64,000 nt of DNA, from NCBI RefSeq assembly GCF_010095445.2, contig NZ_WFGV02000016.1, forward strand, positions 1-64,000, in the 5' to 3' direction. A program made the translations under genes and the position numbers. Shown in pieces: positions 17,300-24,468 of this stretch (positions within the stretch are counted from its first letter, which is position 1; each line of letters begins with the position of its first letter). The notes beneath the pieces are model-generated. The model was not told the DNA's origin, did not search any database, and worked only from the letters and a program-made list of their open reading frames with translations. The DNA comes from Pseudomonas sp. TNT3. GTDB lineage: Bacteria; Pseudomonadota; Gammaproteobacteria; Pseudomonadales; Pseudomonadaceae.

Positions 17300-17380
17300 A
17301 TGCAAACTCAAACCCATAACGAAAGCGTCGTCAAAGCTACCACCACCGCAAGGTTGAAGGGGAGCCGTAATGAGCGTTAA
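17300..17380 (+). CDS. tiny ORF (26 aa) upstream of AlpA-like gene
   Basis: ATG preceded by GGAGAG; encodes 26 residues (MQTQTHNESVVK…) and overlaps a second tiny frame at 17370-17423 (18 codons incl. stop, preceded by GGGGAG), which in turn overlaps the regulator start at 17416. The chain could couple translation into the regulator. Real protein products are uncertain. Confidence 0.35.
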   Translation: MQTQTHNESVVKATTTARLKGSRNER

Positions 17381-17415
17381 GAGCCGTACAAGCGATGCAG
17401 TGGAGCGATTTATAG

Positions 17416-17619
17416 GTGAATAAGCTTGATCGTTTTATGAGGGAACGGGACGTTATCGCCGCGACGTCACTGTCACATGCAACTTTGTGGCGAGCAATGA
17501 AAAGCGGACGTTTTCCACTCCCGGTTTCTATTTCACCTGGCCGAGTCGGCTGGCGGGAGTCTGCAATTGTCGCATGGCAACAGAACCCAGCCAAATGGAA
17601 ACCAACCGAGGCCGCTTAG
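17416..17619 (+). CDS. AlpA-family transcriptional regulator
   Basis: 67-residue winged-helix/MerR-like DNA-binding protein of the AlpA (CP4-57 regulatory) family: RERDVIAATSLSHATLWRAM, KSGRFPLPVSIS, RVGWRESAIVAW. The family activates integrase genes and excision of integrative elements. GTG start at 17416 lies inside the end of a tiny upstream frame. Likely target is the island integrase at 19796-21013, although that gene is 2.2 kb away and on the other strand. Confidence 0.85.
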   Translation: MNKLDRFMRERDVIAATSLSHATLWRAMKSGRFPLPVSISPGRVGWRESAIVAWQQNPAKWKPTEAA

Positions 17620-17803
17620 CGGCCTCATTCATTTCTATACGTGTAGGCTTTTTTTCACATGCGTTTCTATCAATCCATCCAAATAACGCACAATGGCTCG
17701 GCAAGCGCTGCTCAGTAAAAAGACTAGAGTAATTTCAATGACCGTGTAGTATTCAGATCGCCAGTTTTCTTCATGTCCCGGCACAAACCTAAGGAAGGTC
17801 GCG

Positions 17804-18973
17804 GTGAGAATAGAACAGCTTACAATAAAGGACGTAGGGGGAATCAATCAACTTACACTCCCTCTAAATCCAAAAATGAATATTCTTTGCGGCCCAAACG
17901 GCATAGGAAAAACAACAATTCTAGAATGCATCGCCCACTGTTTCTCTAACGGCGAAACTCTGGTCTTGCGGCGAAATGTAAACGCTGTAAACAGCGAAAT
18001 TAATGCGACACTGATTCACAACGCAGAAAATATTCCAGTAAATATTGCCTTTTCACAATACGAGCCGAATGAAGGCGCACAGATACATGGCAACGCAGTC
18101 CTATCGGGCTATCTGCTTTCTTTAAAAACAACAAGAACATTCGTTTATACGCCACTGCAATCAATAGCAAGGGATGCAGACAAGCCCATATACGCGATCT
18201 GGCAAGAGAGTCGAACGGGTGTAAACGTAAACGATATAAAAAATTGGTTCGTCAACCGTTACTTATATTCGGCTCATGCAGGAGCGCTTTCAGATGCGCA
18301 AATGGACAATTTTGAATTAGCAAAAATGTGCTTTTCAGCGTTGAATTCAGATTTCTCCTTCAATAGGGTCATCGCGTCCACGAACGAAATTTTAGTAAAC
18401 TCACCTAGCGGCACAATTTATTACGAGTTCTTATCGTCGGGATTCAAGTCATGTCTCGCGATTTTCTTTGGAATCATTAAAGAAATTGAATTCAGGTTCG
18501 CTGGCGTGAGAGCGGTTGACTTTGAGGGCATAGTATTGATTGATGAAGTTGAACTTCACCTTCATCCTGAGTGGCAGTACAAAATAGCAAACTTATTAAA
18601 TCAAATATTTCCGATGATTCAGTTTGTAGTTACAACGCATAGCCCTCACGTTATCCAATCTGCAGAACGTGATCAAATATTGGCTTTGGAATCACGTGAT
18701 GGCCGCGTCGATTTCCGCCCTTTGCCTCAATCCACTTACGGATTCAAGGGATGGACAGTAGACGAAGTACTTACTGATGTTATGGGAATGCACGATACGC
18801 GGACGCAGTTGTTTAACGAATTAATGAACGAGTTCACAAACGCAATTGATCGGGAGGACCAAGCCGCAGCAGAAACCGCATTTGAAAAATTGGACAGCTC
18901 GCTTCATCCACTAAGCAACGTTCGCAAGCTACTAAGGCTCCAGTTGACGTCAATTGTGAGCGACGAACAATGA
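17804..18973 (+). CDS. ptuA: Septu-like ATPase (PtuA-type, ABC/SMC-like AAA)
   Basis: 389-residue ATPase of the OLD/RecF-like class. Walker A GPNGIGKTT (30-38), signature-like LSSGFKS, Walker B IVLIDEVELHLHP (D247, E248) and switch histidine TTHSPH (H279). GTG start with AAGGAAGG five to eight bases upstream. The next gene, an HNH nuclease, overlaps its stop by 4 bp. An ATPase of this type coupled to this HNH protein is the composition of the Septu antiphage system (PtuA-PtuB). AT-rich relative to flanks. Related retron-linked ATPase/HNH pairs exist, but no reverse transcriptase is seen here. Confidence 0.82.
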   Translation: MRIEQLTIKDVGGINQLTLPLNPKMNILCGPNGIGKTTILECIAHCFSNGETLVLRRNVNAVNSEINATLIHNAENIPVNIAFSQYEPNEGAQIHGNAVLSGYLLSLKTTRTFVYTPLQSIARDADKPIYAIWQESRTGVNVNDIKNWFVNRYLYSAHAGALSDAQMDNFELAKMCFSALNSDFSFNRVIASTNEILVNSPSGTIYYEFLSSGFKSCLAIFFGIIKEIEFRFAGVRAVDFEGIVLIDEVELHLHPEWQYKIANLLNQIFPMIQFVVTTHSPHVIQSAERDQILALESRDGRVDFRPLPQSTYGFKGWTVDEVLTDVMGMHDTRTQLFNELMNEFTNAIDREDQAAAETAFEKLDSSLHPLSNVRKLLRLQLTSIVSDEQ

Positions 18974-19713
18974 TTAAATTGGAACGTGATTTTCATCCCG
19001 TCTGCTTGAATCCAGCCGAAGTAGCGCGATTGACTGAAATTTACAAAGACAAGAAAACCTCAGTTTGGAATTTCAGCGAATTGAAGGAAGCGCTACTTAA
19101 AACAAGCTCTGGAAAATGCGCATACTGTGAGTGCAATCTTACTAAAGAAAGCAAGTACATGGAGGTAGAGCACTTTCTGGATAAGGACACTTTTCCCGAT
19201 CAGGTCGTGACATGGCCAAATCTTCTTCCGTCGTGCAAGAGATGTAACGGGTCAAAAAGCGGACACAATGTTGTTGATGACCCTATAGTAAATCCGTACT
19301 TGACGGATCCGCGAGATCACTTTCAATTCCGACTATACCGGTTTCGCCCTAAAACAAAAATAGCGACAGAAAGTTTAGACGTACTTGATTTAAATAACTC
19401 AGCACGTGCCGTCATGGTGCGATTCGAGATAGGTGAGCGGCTGCATGACTCATTAATTAAAGCTCGAGAAAGACTCGAAACTTATCTTTCAAACATGTCG
19501 ACCCGGTCGAGAAACCTAGTTCTGGGCAGTATCAAAGGAATTCTTCGGGAATGCCAGTCAGTGTCTGAGTATGCCGCGACGTCCGCGACAGTTTTGCATT
19601 CCGACACGCAGTATGCTCACATTAAAAGCGAATTACAAAGACTCGGCTTATGGGATCAAGAGCTAATTGAGCTGAATGGTGCTTCATTAATGCTAAAATT
19701 AGACCTATGTTAA
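18970..19713 (+). CDS. ptuB: Septu-like HNH endonuclease (PtuB-type)
   Basis: 247-residue nuclease. CAYC (C50, C53), VEHF (H68), WPNLLPSC (N84, C89) and RCNGSKSGHN (C92, N93, H99) form a zinc-stabilised HNH/beta-beta-alpha-metal site as in PtuB. The rest is helical. The ATG overlaps the ATPase stop (ATGA), so the pair is coupled. In Septu the nuclease degrades nucleic acid when ATP regulation by PtuA is lifted during infection. Confidence 0.82.
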   Translation: MIKLERDFHPVCLNPAEVARLTEIYKDKKTSVWNFSELKEALLKTSSGKCAYCECNLTKESKYMEVEHFLDKDTFPDQVVTWPNLLPSCKRCNGSKSGHNVVDDPIVNPYLTDPRDHFQFRLYRFRPKTKIATESLDVLDLNNSARAVMVRFEIGERLHDSLIKARERLETYLSNMSTRSRNLVLGSIKGILRECQSVSEYAATSATVLHSDTQYAHIKSELQRLGLWDQELIELNGASLMLKLDLC

Positions 19714-19795
19714 TCCTATAATTATAATTTACCGTAAAAGTAAAATAGGGCGGCGTACAAACGCCGCTCTTTAGCTACGACCGTAATACAACTCA

Positions 19796-21013
19796 TTATT
19801 GCAGTCTTAAAACATTACTCTCCAACCAGCTTCCCCATCGTTGAAGCCCCACCTGCTTCTCTTTAAAATAACTATATCGATCGAAGTGTTTTGATCCAAC
19901 ATCACTAAATGCATGCCCTTGAATTCGGTCCTTGGTTTCTTTATCAAGCCCAGCTACTCCCATCAACGTCTTACAGGTTCGCCGAATATCACGCAGTGTA
20001 AAAGGCCCATTAAATTTCTTGGCATGTCGGCCGTAGAGCTTTGTAACGGCCCGGGACAATGACTGTGTGTGCAGCGATTTATCATCAGCCTTCCCCACAA
20101 AGGGATAAGCGCTTGACTCACTGATTTCATCCATCACTTTCAGACTTTGGCGCATCAGCTTGTTGAACGGGACTACGTGCAGTGACCGCTCCCCCTCAAT
20201 ACTCTTCCCCCCGCTCTTTCCCTTCCTGTTTCTGATTATCAAGTGGTCGTTCAGATATTGGCGCCGCTCGGTTGCCAAAACCTGCTCCGGTCGCTGGCCG
20301 CCAGACGCAATGAGAAATTTCAGCAGCTCGGATGTCACCAGACTCAAATGCTCAGGTAGCAGCTGCCAAAGTATCGCCAGTTCCTCCGTTGAAAGAGCGC
20401 GATCACCAGGTTGTTCCCAGTCATCCTGGACCGGCACACTTGCTACCGGGTTGCTCACCAGGCCGAAGCGCACTTGCACGTCCAGGTAACTGCGAGGGTT
20501 GTACTCCTGTTCCAGCCCAACCTGAAATGCTGTATGGAGTTGAGAGCGGACGCGATTGCAATAAGTGGTAATGCCGGCATCGATCATTTTCACAATGATG
20601 TTGCGGATCTGGACCGGGCCAATGAGTGAGGCGGGTTTGCACACCAAGTCTGGAAATGAGTCGCTCACGTAATGCTTGAGCGACCACTTAACATCACCAG
20701 CCGATGCGGCTTCCTCGGTTTCGAGCTTTTTCACATACAGATCAAGCAAATCCTGAAATGTACCTGGTGAAGCTTGCACTCCCTTTTCCTCACGGCACTT
20801 GTCCCGAGCGACCGTGAGTTTCATCTCCGGCCATGTACCGAGCTTGGCCATCTTCTTTTTTCCAGCGACATGCCGCTGGAAATAAAACTCCTTTGTCCCG
20901 CTGGGGCGGACCTTGAGTACCAGCACGCCTTCGCCTTTGGCGGTGCGGCCGTCGGACATGACGTAGTCCCGCTCGCGAGGCTTCAGAGCCTGAATCTGCT
21001 TTTCCGTGAGCAT
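19796..21013 (-). CDS. tyrosine-type integrase of the island
   Basis: 405-residue integrase of the P4/CP4-57 kind. N-terminal DUF4102 arm-binding part (MLTEKQIQALKPRERDYVMSD…), SAM-like core-binding region about 105-200, then the catalytic domain with SGGQRPEQVL (first Arg), TLRDIRRTCKTLMG (second Arg), RIQGHAF (His) and DRYSYF (nucleophile Tyr). ATG at 21013 is chosen because it begins the family's usual N-terminus; the frame stays open to 21085. It sits about 150 bp from attR and should catalyse integration at tRNA-Gly(CCC). The box-II histidine of HxxR is Leu here (LRDIRR), as in many related integrases. Confidence 0.92.
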   Translation of the reverse strand: MLTEKQIQALKPRERDYVMSDGRTAKGEGVLVLKVRPSGTKEFYFQRHVAGKKKMAKLGTWPEMKLTVARDKCREEKGVQASPGTFQDLLDLYVKKLETEEAASAGDVKWSLKHYVSDSFPDLVCKPASLIGPVQIRNIIVKMIDAGITTYCNRVRSQLHTAFQVGLEQEYNPRSYLDVQVRFGLVSNPVASVPVQDDWEQPGDRALSTEELAILWQLLPEHLSLVTSELLKFLIASGGQRPEQVLATERRQYLNDHLIIRNRKGKSGGKSIEGERSLHVVPFNKLMRQSLKVMDEISESSAYPFVGKADDKSLHTQSLSRAVTKLYGRHAKKFNGPFTLRDIRRTCKTLMGVAGLDKETKDRIQGHAFSDVGSKHFDRYSYFKEKQVGLQRWGSWLESNVLRLQ

Positions 21014-21036
21014 TGGTGACAGTTTCTGGTGACAGT
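21014..21036. promoter_or_regulatory. tandem 10-bp repeats at integrase start
   Basis: TGGTGACAGT occurs at 21014-21023 and 21027-21036 (13-bp period), immediately upstream of the integrase ATG. Candidate integrase arm sites or autorepression site. Confidence 0.4.
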
Positions 21037-21163
21037 CGGCCAGATCTAAGGTGATATCGCTTGATACAACACGATTGAACACCACCCCCTGAGAGCCACG
21101 ATTCTACGGGGCTACAGACAGAAATTGATATCCCCTGTGACGCGCTGAGACTGCACTAGTAAA

Positions 21164-21210
21164 AGCTTCCCAAGCTGATAACGAGGGTTCGATTCCCTTC
21201 ACCCGCTCCA
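21164..21210 (+). repeat. attR, 47-bp direct repeat
   Basis: Right copy of the tRNA-Gly 3' end, identical to 6048-6094. The upstream half of the tRNA is absent here, so this copy is not a functional tRNA gene. Confidence 0.92.
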
Positions 21211-21261
21211 ATCGAATTTTGATCCCAGGTTGTTTTTCAACGTGGGATGCAGGCAAAGAAA

Positions 21262-21289
21262 AAAACCGGCCTCGATGGCCGTTTTTTTT
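21262..21289 (+). terminator. probable original tRNA-Gly terminator, displaced by the island
   Basis: CGGCC-TCGAT-GGCCG followed by eight T, 55 bases beyond attR. In the uninterrupted chromosome it would directly follow the tRNA gene. Confidence 0.8.
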
Positions 21290-21855
21290 GTGCCCGGGAT
21301 TTGGTGATCGCCTGGAGATCAACGACATCAAATTCGGCAATCAGACAATGACCAACGACGGAACGCTCTAGCCGAAACACGCTTTTTTGTAGCAGCTGGC
21401 GAAGCCTGCGTCGGCTCCGGGGTCGCGCTCGACCGAAGCAGTCGTCAGATCATCCGGCGCCGTGTTTCAGGAAGGCCTCGTACTCAGGTTTCACGACTGC
21501 TTCGGTCGAGCGCGACCCCGGAGCCGACGCAGGCTTCGCCAGCTGCTACATAAAGCGGACTTCGTTTCTGAATCTCTTTACAGACCTTAGCCGCTTTTCA
21601 TGTGCGGCAAAATCCTGAATTACAGAAACCCGGGCCCGTCCCCAGAGGAGAAAAGCCGCTCAGGGTTTCTGGCCTCGGCGGCACTCAAGGTGTTGCAGCA
21701 GGGATGAGCTGGCTATGAGGAGGCGGGTCAATCCGCCCCATACGCGTAATTTTTGCGTATGGATTGCAGAGGGCCAGTAAAGAAAGCGTAGCGCGACATT
21801 TAGCGCGACCGGAGATGCCTTAACCTGCCAGCTCATCTTTCCATTTGAGATCAGC
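21290..21855. other. intergenic region with inverted repeat and possible gene remnant
   Basis: 566 bp without an intact gene. A frame ending at 21371 (…DIKFGNQTMTNDGTL) may be the tail of a lost gene. The rest holds the 58-bp inverted repeat described separately and AT/GC-mixed sequence. Confidence 0.4.
21388..21550. repeat. perfect 58-bp inverted repeat
   Basis: Arms 21388-21445 and 21493-21550 are exact reverse complements (TGTAGCAGCTGGCGAAGCCT… with …AGGCTTCGCCAGCTGCTACA) around a 47-bp centre. Related shorter sequences occur at 31690 and 47251, so this is a family of dispersed intergenic repeats of the host chromosome. Confidence 0.85.
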
Positions 21856-21960
21856 ATGGACAATTCAGAGTTGGGGATCATGATCATTTCGATGATTGGG
21901 TTGTTCGGCTTCGCTTCGTTTCTCTTTGATTACCTGAGCGTCAAACGAAGGGACAAATAA
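21856..21960 (+). CDS. small membrane protein (34 aa)
   Basis: Short frame MDNSELGIMIISMIGLFGFA followed by a basic tail VKRRDK; one hydrophobic helix of about 20 residues with positive residues after it. Weak ribosome site. I recall similar tiny membrane proteins in Pseudomonas, but this one is supported only by its composition. Confidence 0.4.
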   Translation: MDNSELGIMIISMIGLFGFASFLFDYLSVKRRDK

Positions 21961-21986
21961 CCTCCAGCGTTATTCGTCCCTCAGGG

Positions 21987-22757
21987 TCAGCGAGTCGCCA
22001 CCAGAAACAAACGCGGGAACGGCAACAGCACCGAACCGTCGCTCAGCGTCGGGTAAGCCTGCTCGATCGCGGCCAGGTACTGCTTGAGGTACTGCGCCTT
22101 TTCCGCTTCATCCAGCGGTTCGAGAAATGGCCGCAACCCGCTGCCCTTGAACCACTCGACCACACCCGACGCACCGCCCGCCAGGGGATGATGGTAGGTG
22201 GTGCGCCACACATCGACGCGTGCGCAATGCGGTCGCAGCATGGAGTAGTAATCGCTGGCACTGGCCATTTCCGTGCGCTGCCCGGCGGCGTCCGCCAATT
22301 TGCTGGCCCATGGGCCATCTGCGGCAACTTCGCGCATCAAACGGTGCGACGGCTCATTGAGATTGTCGGGCATCTGAATCGCCAGGCTGCCGCCCGATGC
22401 AAGCTTGTTCACCAACGCAGGCAGCAACGTTGCGTGATCGGGCAACCACTGCAGCACAGCGTTGGCAAAAATCACATCGAATGGGCCGCTTTCGTCCCAG
22501 GTGCCGATATCGACTGTATCGAATTGCACCTGAGGCAGGCGCTTGCGCGCGGCTTCGATCATGTCGGTCGACCTGTCGACGCCACGCACTGTGGCGTTGG
22601 CAAAGCGCTCCACCAGCAATTCGGTCGAATTGCCGGGGCCGCAGCCGATGTCGATGGCCGAGCGCGCGTCCACGGACGGGACGGCAGCGAGCAAGTCTCG
22701 CGCGGGGCGTGTGCGTTCATCTTCAAAAGCGACGTATTGTTTGGCGGACCAACTCAT
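21987..22757 (-). CDS. tam: trans-aconitate 2-methyltransferase
   Basis: 256-residue class I SAM methyltransferase; methylates trans-aconitate, an inhibitor of aconitase that forms from cis-aconitate. SAM motif AIDIGCGPGNSTELL (about 38-52), then VDRSTDMI and VIFANAVLQWLPDH, characteristic of Tam. ATG at 22757 chosen: it is followed by MSWSAKQY, the family N-terminus, and preceded by AGGAGA. Length equals E. coli Tam. Single-gene unit. Confidence 0.9.
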   Translation of the reverse strand: MSWSAKQYVAFEDERTRPARDLLAAVPSVDARSAIDIGCGPGNSTELLVERFANATVRGVDRSTDMIEAARKRLPQVQFDTVDIGTWDESGPFDVIFANAVLQWLPDHATLLPALVNKLASGGSLAIQMPDNLNEPSHRLMREVAADGPWASKLADAAGQRTEMASASDYYSMLRPHCARVDVWRTTYHHPLAGGASGVVEWFKGSGLRPFLEPLDEAEKAQYLKQYLAAIEQAYPTLSDGSVLLPFPRLFLVATR

Positions 22758-22857
22758 TGCGTTCTCCTGTCGGTGCGTAATAGCGGCCAGGTGCGGACAC
22801 CGGTTGGCTACGATACCTCGCCCGTGCACTGACCCCAATCCCGACCTCAGGCGAACG

Positions 22858-23004
22858 CTATTTATCCGCCGCGTCCTTGTCCTGCATCTGCACCGAAGAT
22901 TTGGTGCCATCCGTGTTGTCTTTGGTTTCGTTATCCGAGTTATCAAAGCAGCCTTGCAAGACGAACAGGCAGCAGGAAAGGCAAAACAGGCGAGCGACGT
23001 TCAT
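22858..23004 (-). CDS. small lipoprotein
   Basis: 48-residue protein with a lipoprotein signal peptide (MNVARLFCLSCCLFVLQGC, lipobox LQGC, Cys19) and a hydrophilic D/N/K-rich tail. GGAG lies seven bases before ATG. After processing only about 30 residues remain, anchored to a membrane. Function unknown. Confidence 0.6.
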   Translation of the reverse strand: MNVARLFCLSCCLFVLQGCFDNSDNETKDNTDGTKSSVQMQDKDAADK

Positions 23005-23152
23005 GTGATTCTCCAAATTCGAGTGACTGGAGTAGTGACTGTCTCGAGGGCTGTTTTGTTGCGTCTTTTTCACGACCCACAAATGTAAGCAGAATTTTCC
23101 ATATGCCGGCGCTGTCTCAAATTTCAGGCGCATCCCTATAAGGAAGACGGCA

Positions 23153-23563
23153 ATGAAATTCGCAAAAATCTCACAGAAACTCGCCTTGTGGGCCGGTAGT
23201 CCCAAGACGTTCATGGGTGCATTGATTCTGATTTTTCTCTGGGGATTGAGTGGACCGATTTTCAGTTACAACGACACCTGGCAACTGATCATCAATACCT
23301 CGACCACGATCATTACGTTCCTGATGGTCTTCCTGATCCAGAACACTCAGAACCGTGACACCGACATCCTGCACTTGAAGATCGATGAGTTGCTGCGGGT
23401 GAACAAGGAAGCGCAAAACGCCATGCTCGGGCTTGAATTACTCGATCTCAAGCAACTGGAAGCGCTGCGCAAACACTATCGCGCCATGGGCGAGAAAGAC
23501 GTTCATGCGCTGGAAGGTCTGGCCGCTTCAAGCAAGCGAAAAACGGATCTGAACGACTGCTGA
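23153..23563 (+). CDS. low affinity iron permease family protein
   Basis: 136-residue inner membrane protein. Two transmembrane helices (about 21-37 and 46-61) surround the family motif TTIITFLMVFLIQNTQNRD, then a cytoplasmic helical tail with HLKIDELLR. These are typical of the low-affinity iron permease family (Fet4-like short bacterial form), although iron transport is not proved for bacterial members. Terminator follows. Confidence 0.8.
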   Translation: MKFAKISQKLALWAGSPKTFMGALILIFLWGLSGPIFSYNDTWQLIINTSTTIITFLMVFLIQNTQNRDTDILHLKIDELLRVNKEAQNAMLGLELLDLKQLEALRKHYRAMGEKDVHALEGLAASSKRKTDLNDC

Positions 23564-23572
23564 TCCAAAACA

Positions 23573-23605
23573 AAAACGGCGCTGGGAATCCCGCGCCGTT
23601 TGTAT
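23573..23605. terminator. hairpin between convergent genes
   Basis: AAACGGCGC pairs with GCGCCGTTT; A-run on the left and T on the right let it serve both the iron permease-like gene and the DUF4142 gene. Confidence 0.75.
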
Positions 23606-23613
23606 AAGAGCCA

Positions 23614-24117
23614 TTAGCGACTGGCTTGAAGAGCCTTTGCCATCTGCAGATGATTTTGCAGTTTCGGCAGTGTTTCTTCGGCAAAGGCTTTGATTTCCGG
23701 CACATCGGTCGTTTGCGCTTGCTGCTGCAGTTGCTCGATGGCCTCTTCGGTAGTTTTCACCTGGCTGCTTGCGTATGCCTTGTCAAAGGATGCGCCGTCC
23801 TGCAACTCCGGCATCAGGCTTTGGGCTTCACTCACCACTTCATCGCGCGGGGCCACTGGCAAATCCAGTTGCTTGGCGATCTTCGCCAAATGCTGATTGG
23901 CAGTAGTGCGGTCATTGATGACCACAATGGTGTAATCCTTTACTTCTTTGGATTCGGATTTCTGATGCGCCAGGCGGCTGGCCTCGATGTCGGCCATGCC
24001 TTTGGCGGAAGCATCGTTAATGAATTCAGCGGGCGATTGTGCAAAAGCACTGCTGGCAAAGAGCCCCAATATCGTGACTAAACTGGCATTGCGTAAACGG
24101 GTGGCCATCCGGCTCAT
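23614..24117 (-). CDS. DUF4142 periplasmic protein
   Basis: 167-residue exported protein: signal peptide to about residue 30 (LFASSAFA-QSPAEF), then a helical DUF4142 domain with the recurrent pattern FINDASAKGMADIEASRLA and helices ending in HLQMAKAL. The family is ferritin-like in shape and stress-related in Pseudomonas, role unknown. ATG 24117 chosen because GGAGGG precedes it by seven bases. Likely cotranscribed with the KGG gene upstream. Confidence 0.8.
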   Translation of the reverse strand: MSRMATRLRNASLVTILGLFASSAFAQSPAEFINDASAKGMADIEASRLAHQKSESKEVKDYTIVVINDRTTANQHLAKIAKQLDLPVAPRDEVVSEAQSLMPELQDGASFDKAYASSQVKTTEEAIEQLQQQAQTTDVPEIKAFAEETLPKLQNHLQMAKALQASR

Positions 24118-24193
24118 GGTCGCGCCCTCCTCTGACAAAAAATTCAAGCGGGAGCTTTCGCCCCCGCCTCTCAATCAAAACAACCTTCACCGA

Positions 24194-24352
24194 CTACTTG
24201 GATTTCTGACCACCTTTGCGGCCCATATCGGGTTTCGCAGGGTCTTTATCGACAGTCGTGGTAGTTGTTTTCCCACCTTTGCGACCGGCTTCAGACGCCT
24301 TCGTTCGATCGTTGGCGAAGTTTCCCGAGTTCGAGTTTCTTGAGTTAGGCAT
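24194..24352 (-). CDS. KGG-repeat stress-induced protein
   Basis: 52-residue, highly hydrophilic protein with two glycine-lysine motifs (EAGRKGGK and DMGRKGGQK), as in the stress-induced KGG family (GsiB/YciG-like). GAGG lies before the ATG. It sits 76 bp upstream of the DUF4142 gene on the same strand; both may belong to a general stress response. Confidence 0.8.
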   Translation of the reverse strand: MPNSRNSNSGNFANDRTKASEAGRKGGKTTTTTVDKDPAKPDMGRKGGQKSK

Positions 24353-24468
24353 GATTCTCTACCTCTTGGTAATGATCGCGGCGAGCAGGAGCCCGCATAG
24401 GATCAGAATTTCACAGCCCCAAAAGGTTTAGAAAAGCTACAAACGCTGCGACGAACGGTGGCCGTTTT

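Larger units (their letters stand above)
6048..21210. mobile_element. genomic island integrated in tRNA-Gly(CCC)
   Basis: A 15.1-kb segment is bounded by a perfect 47-bp direct repeat of the tRNA 3' half (6048-6094 and 21164-21210) and contains a tyrosine integrase beside the right repeat, an AlpA-like regulator, prophage fragments and several candidate phage-defence genes. There are no transfer, replication or virion modules complete enough for autonomous movement, so it is likely a mobilisable or decaying integrative element. Confidence 0.9.
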
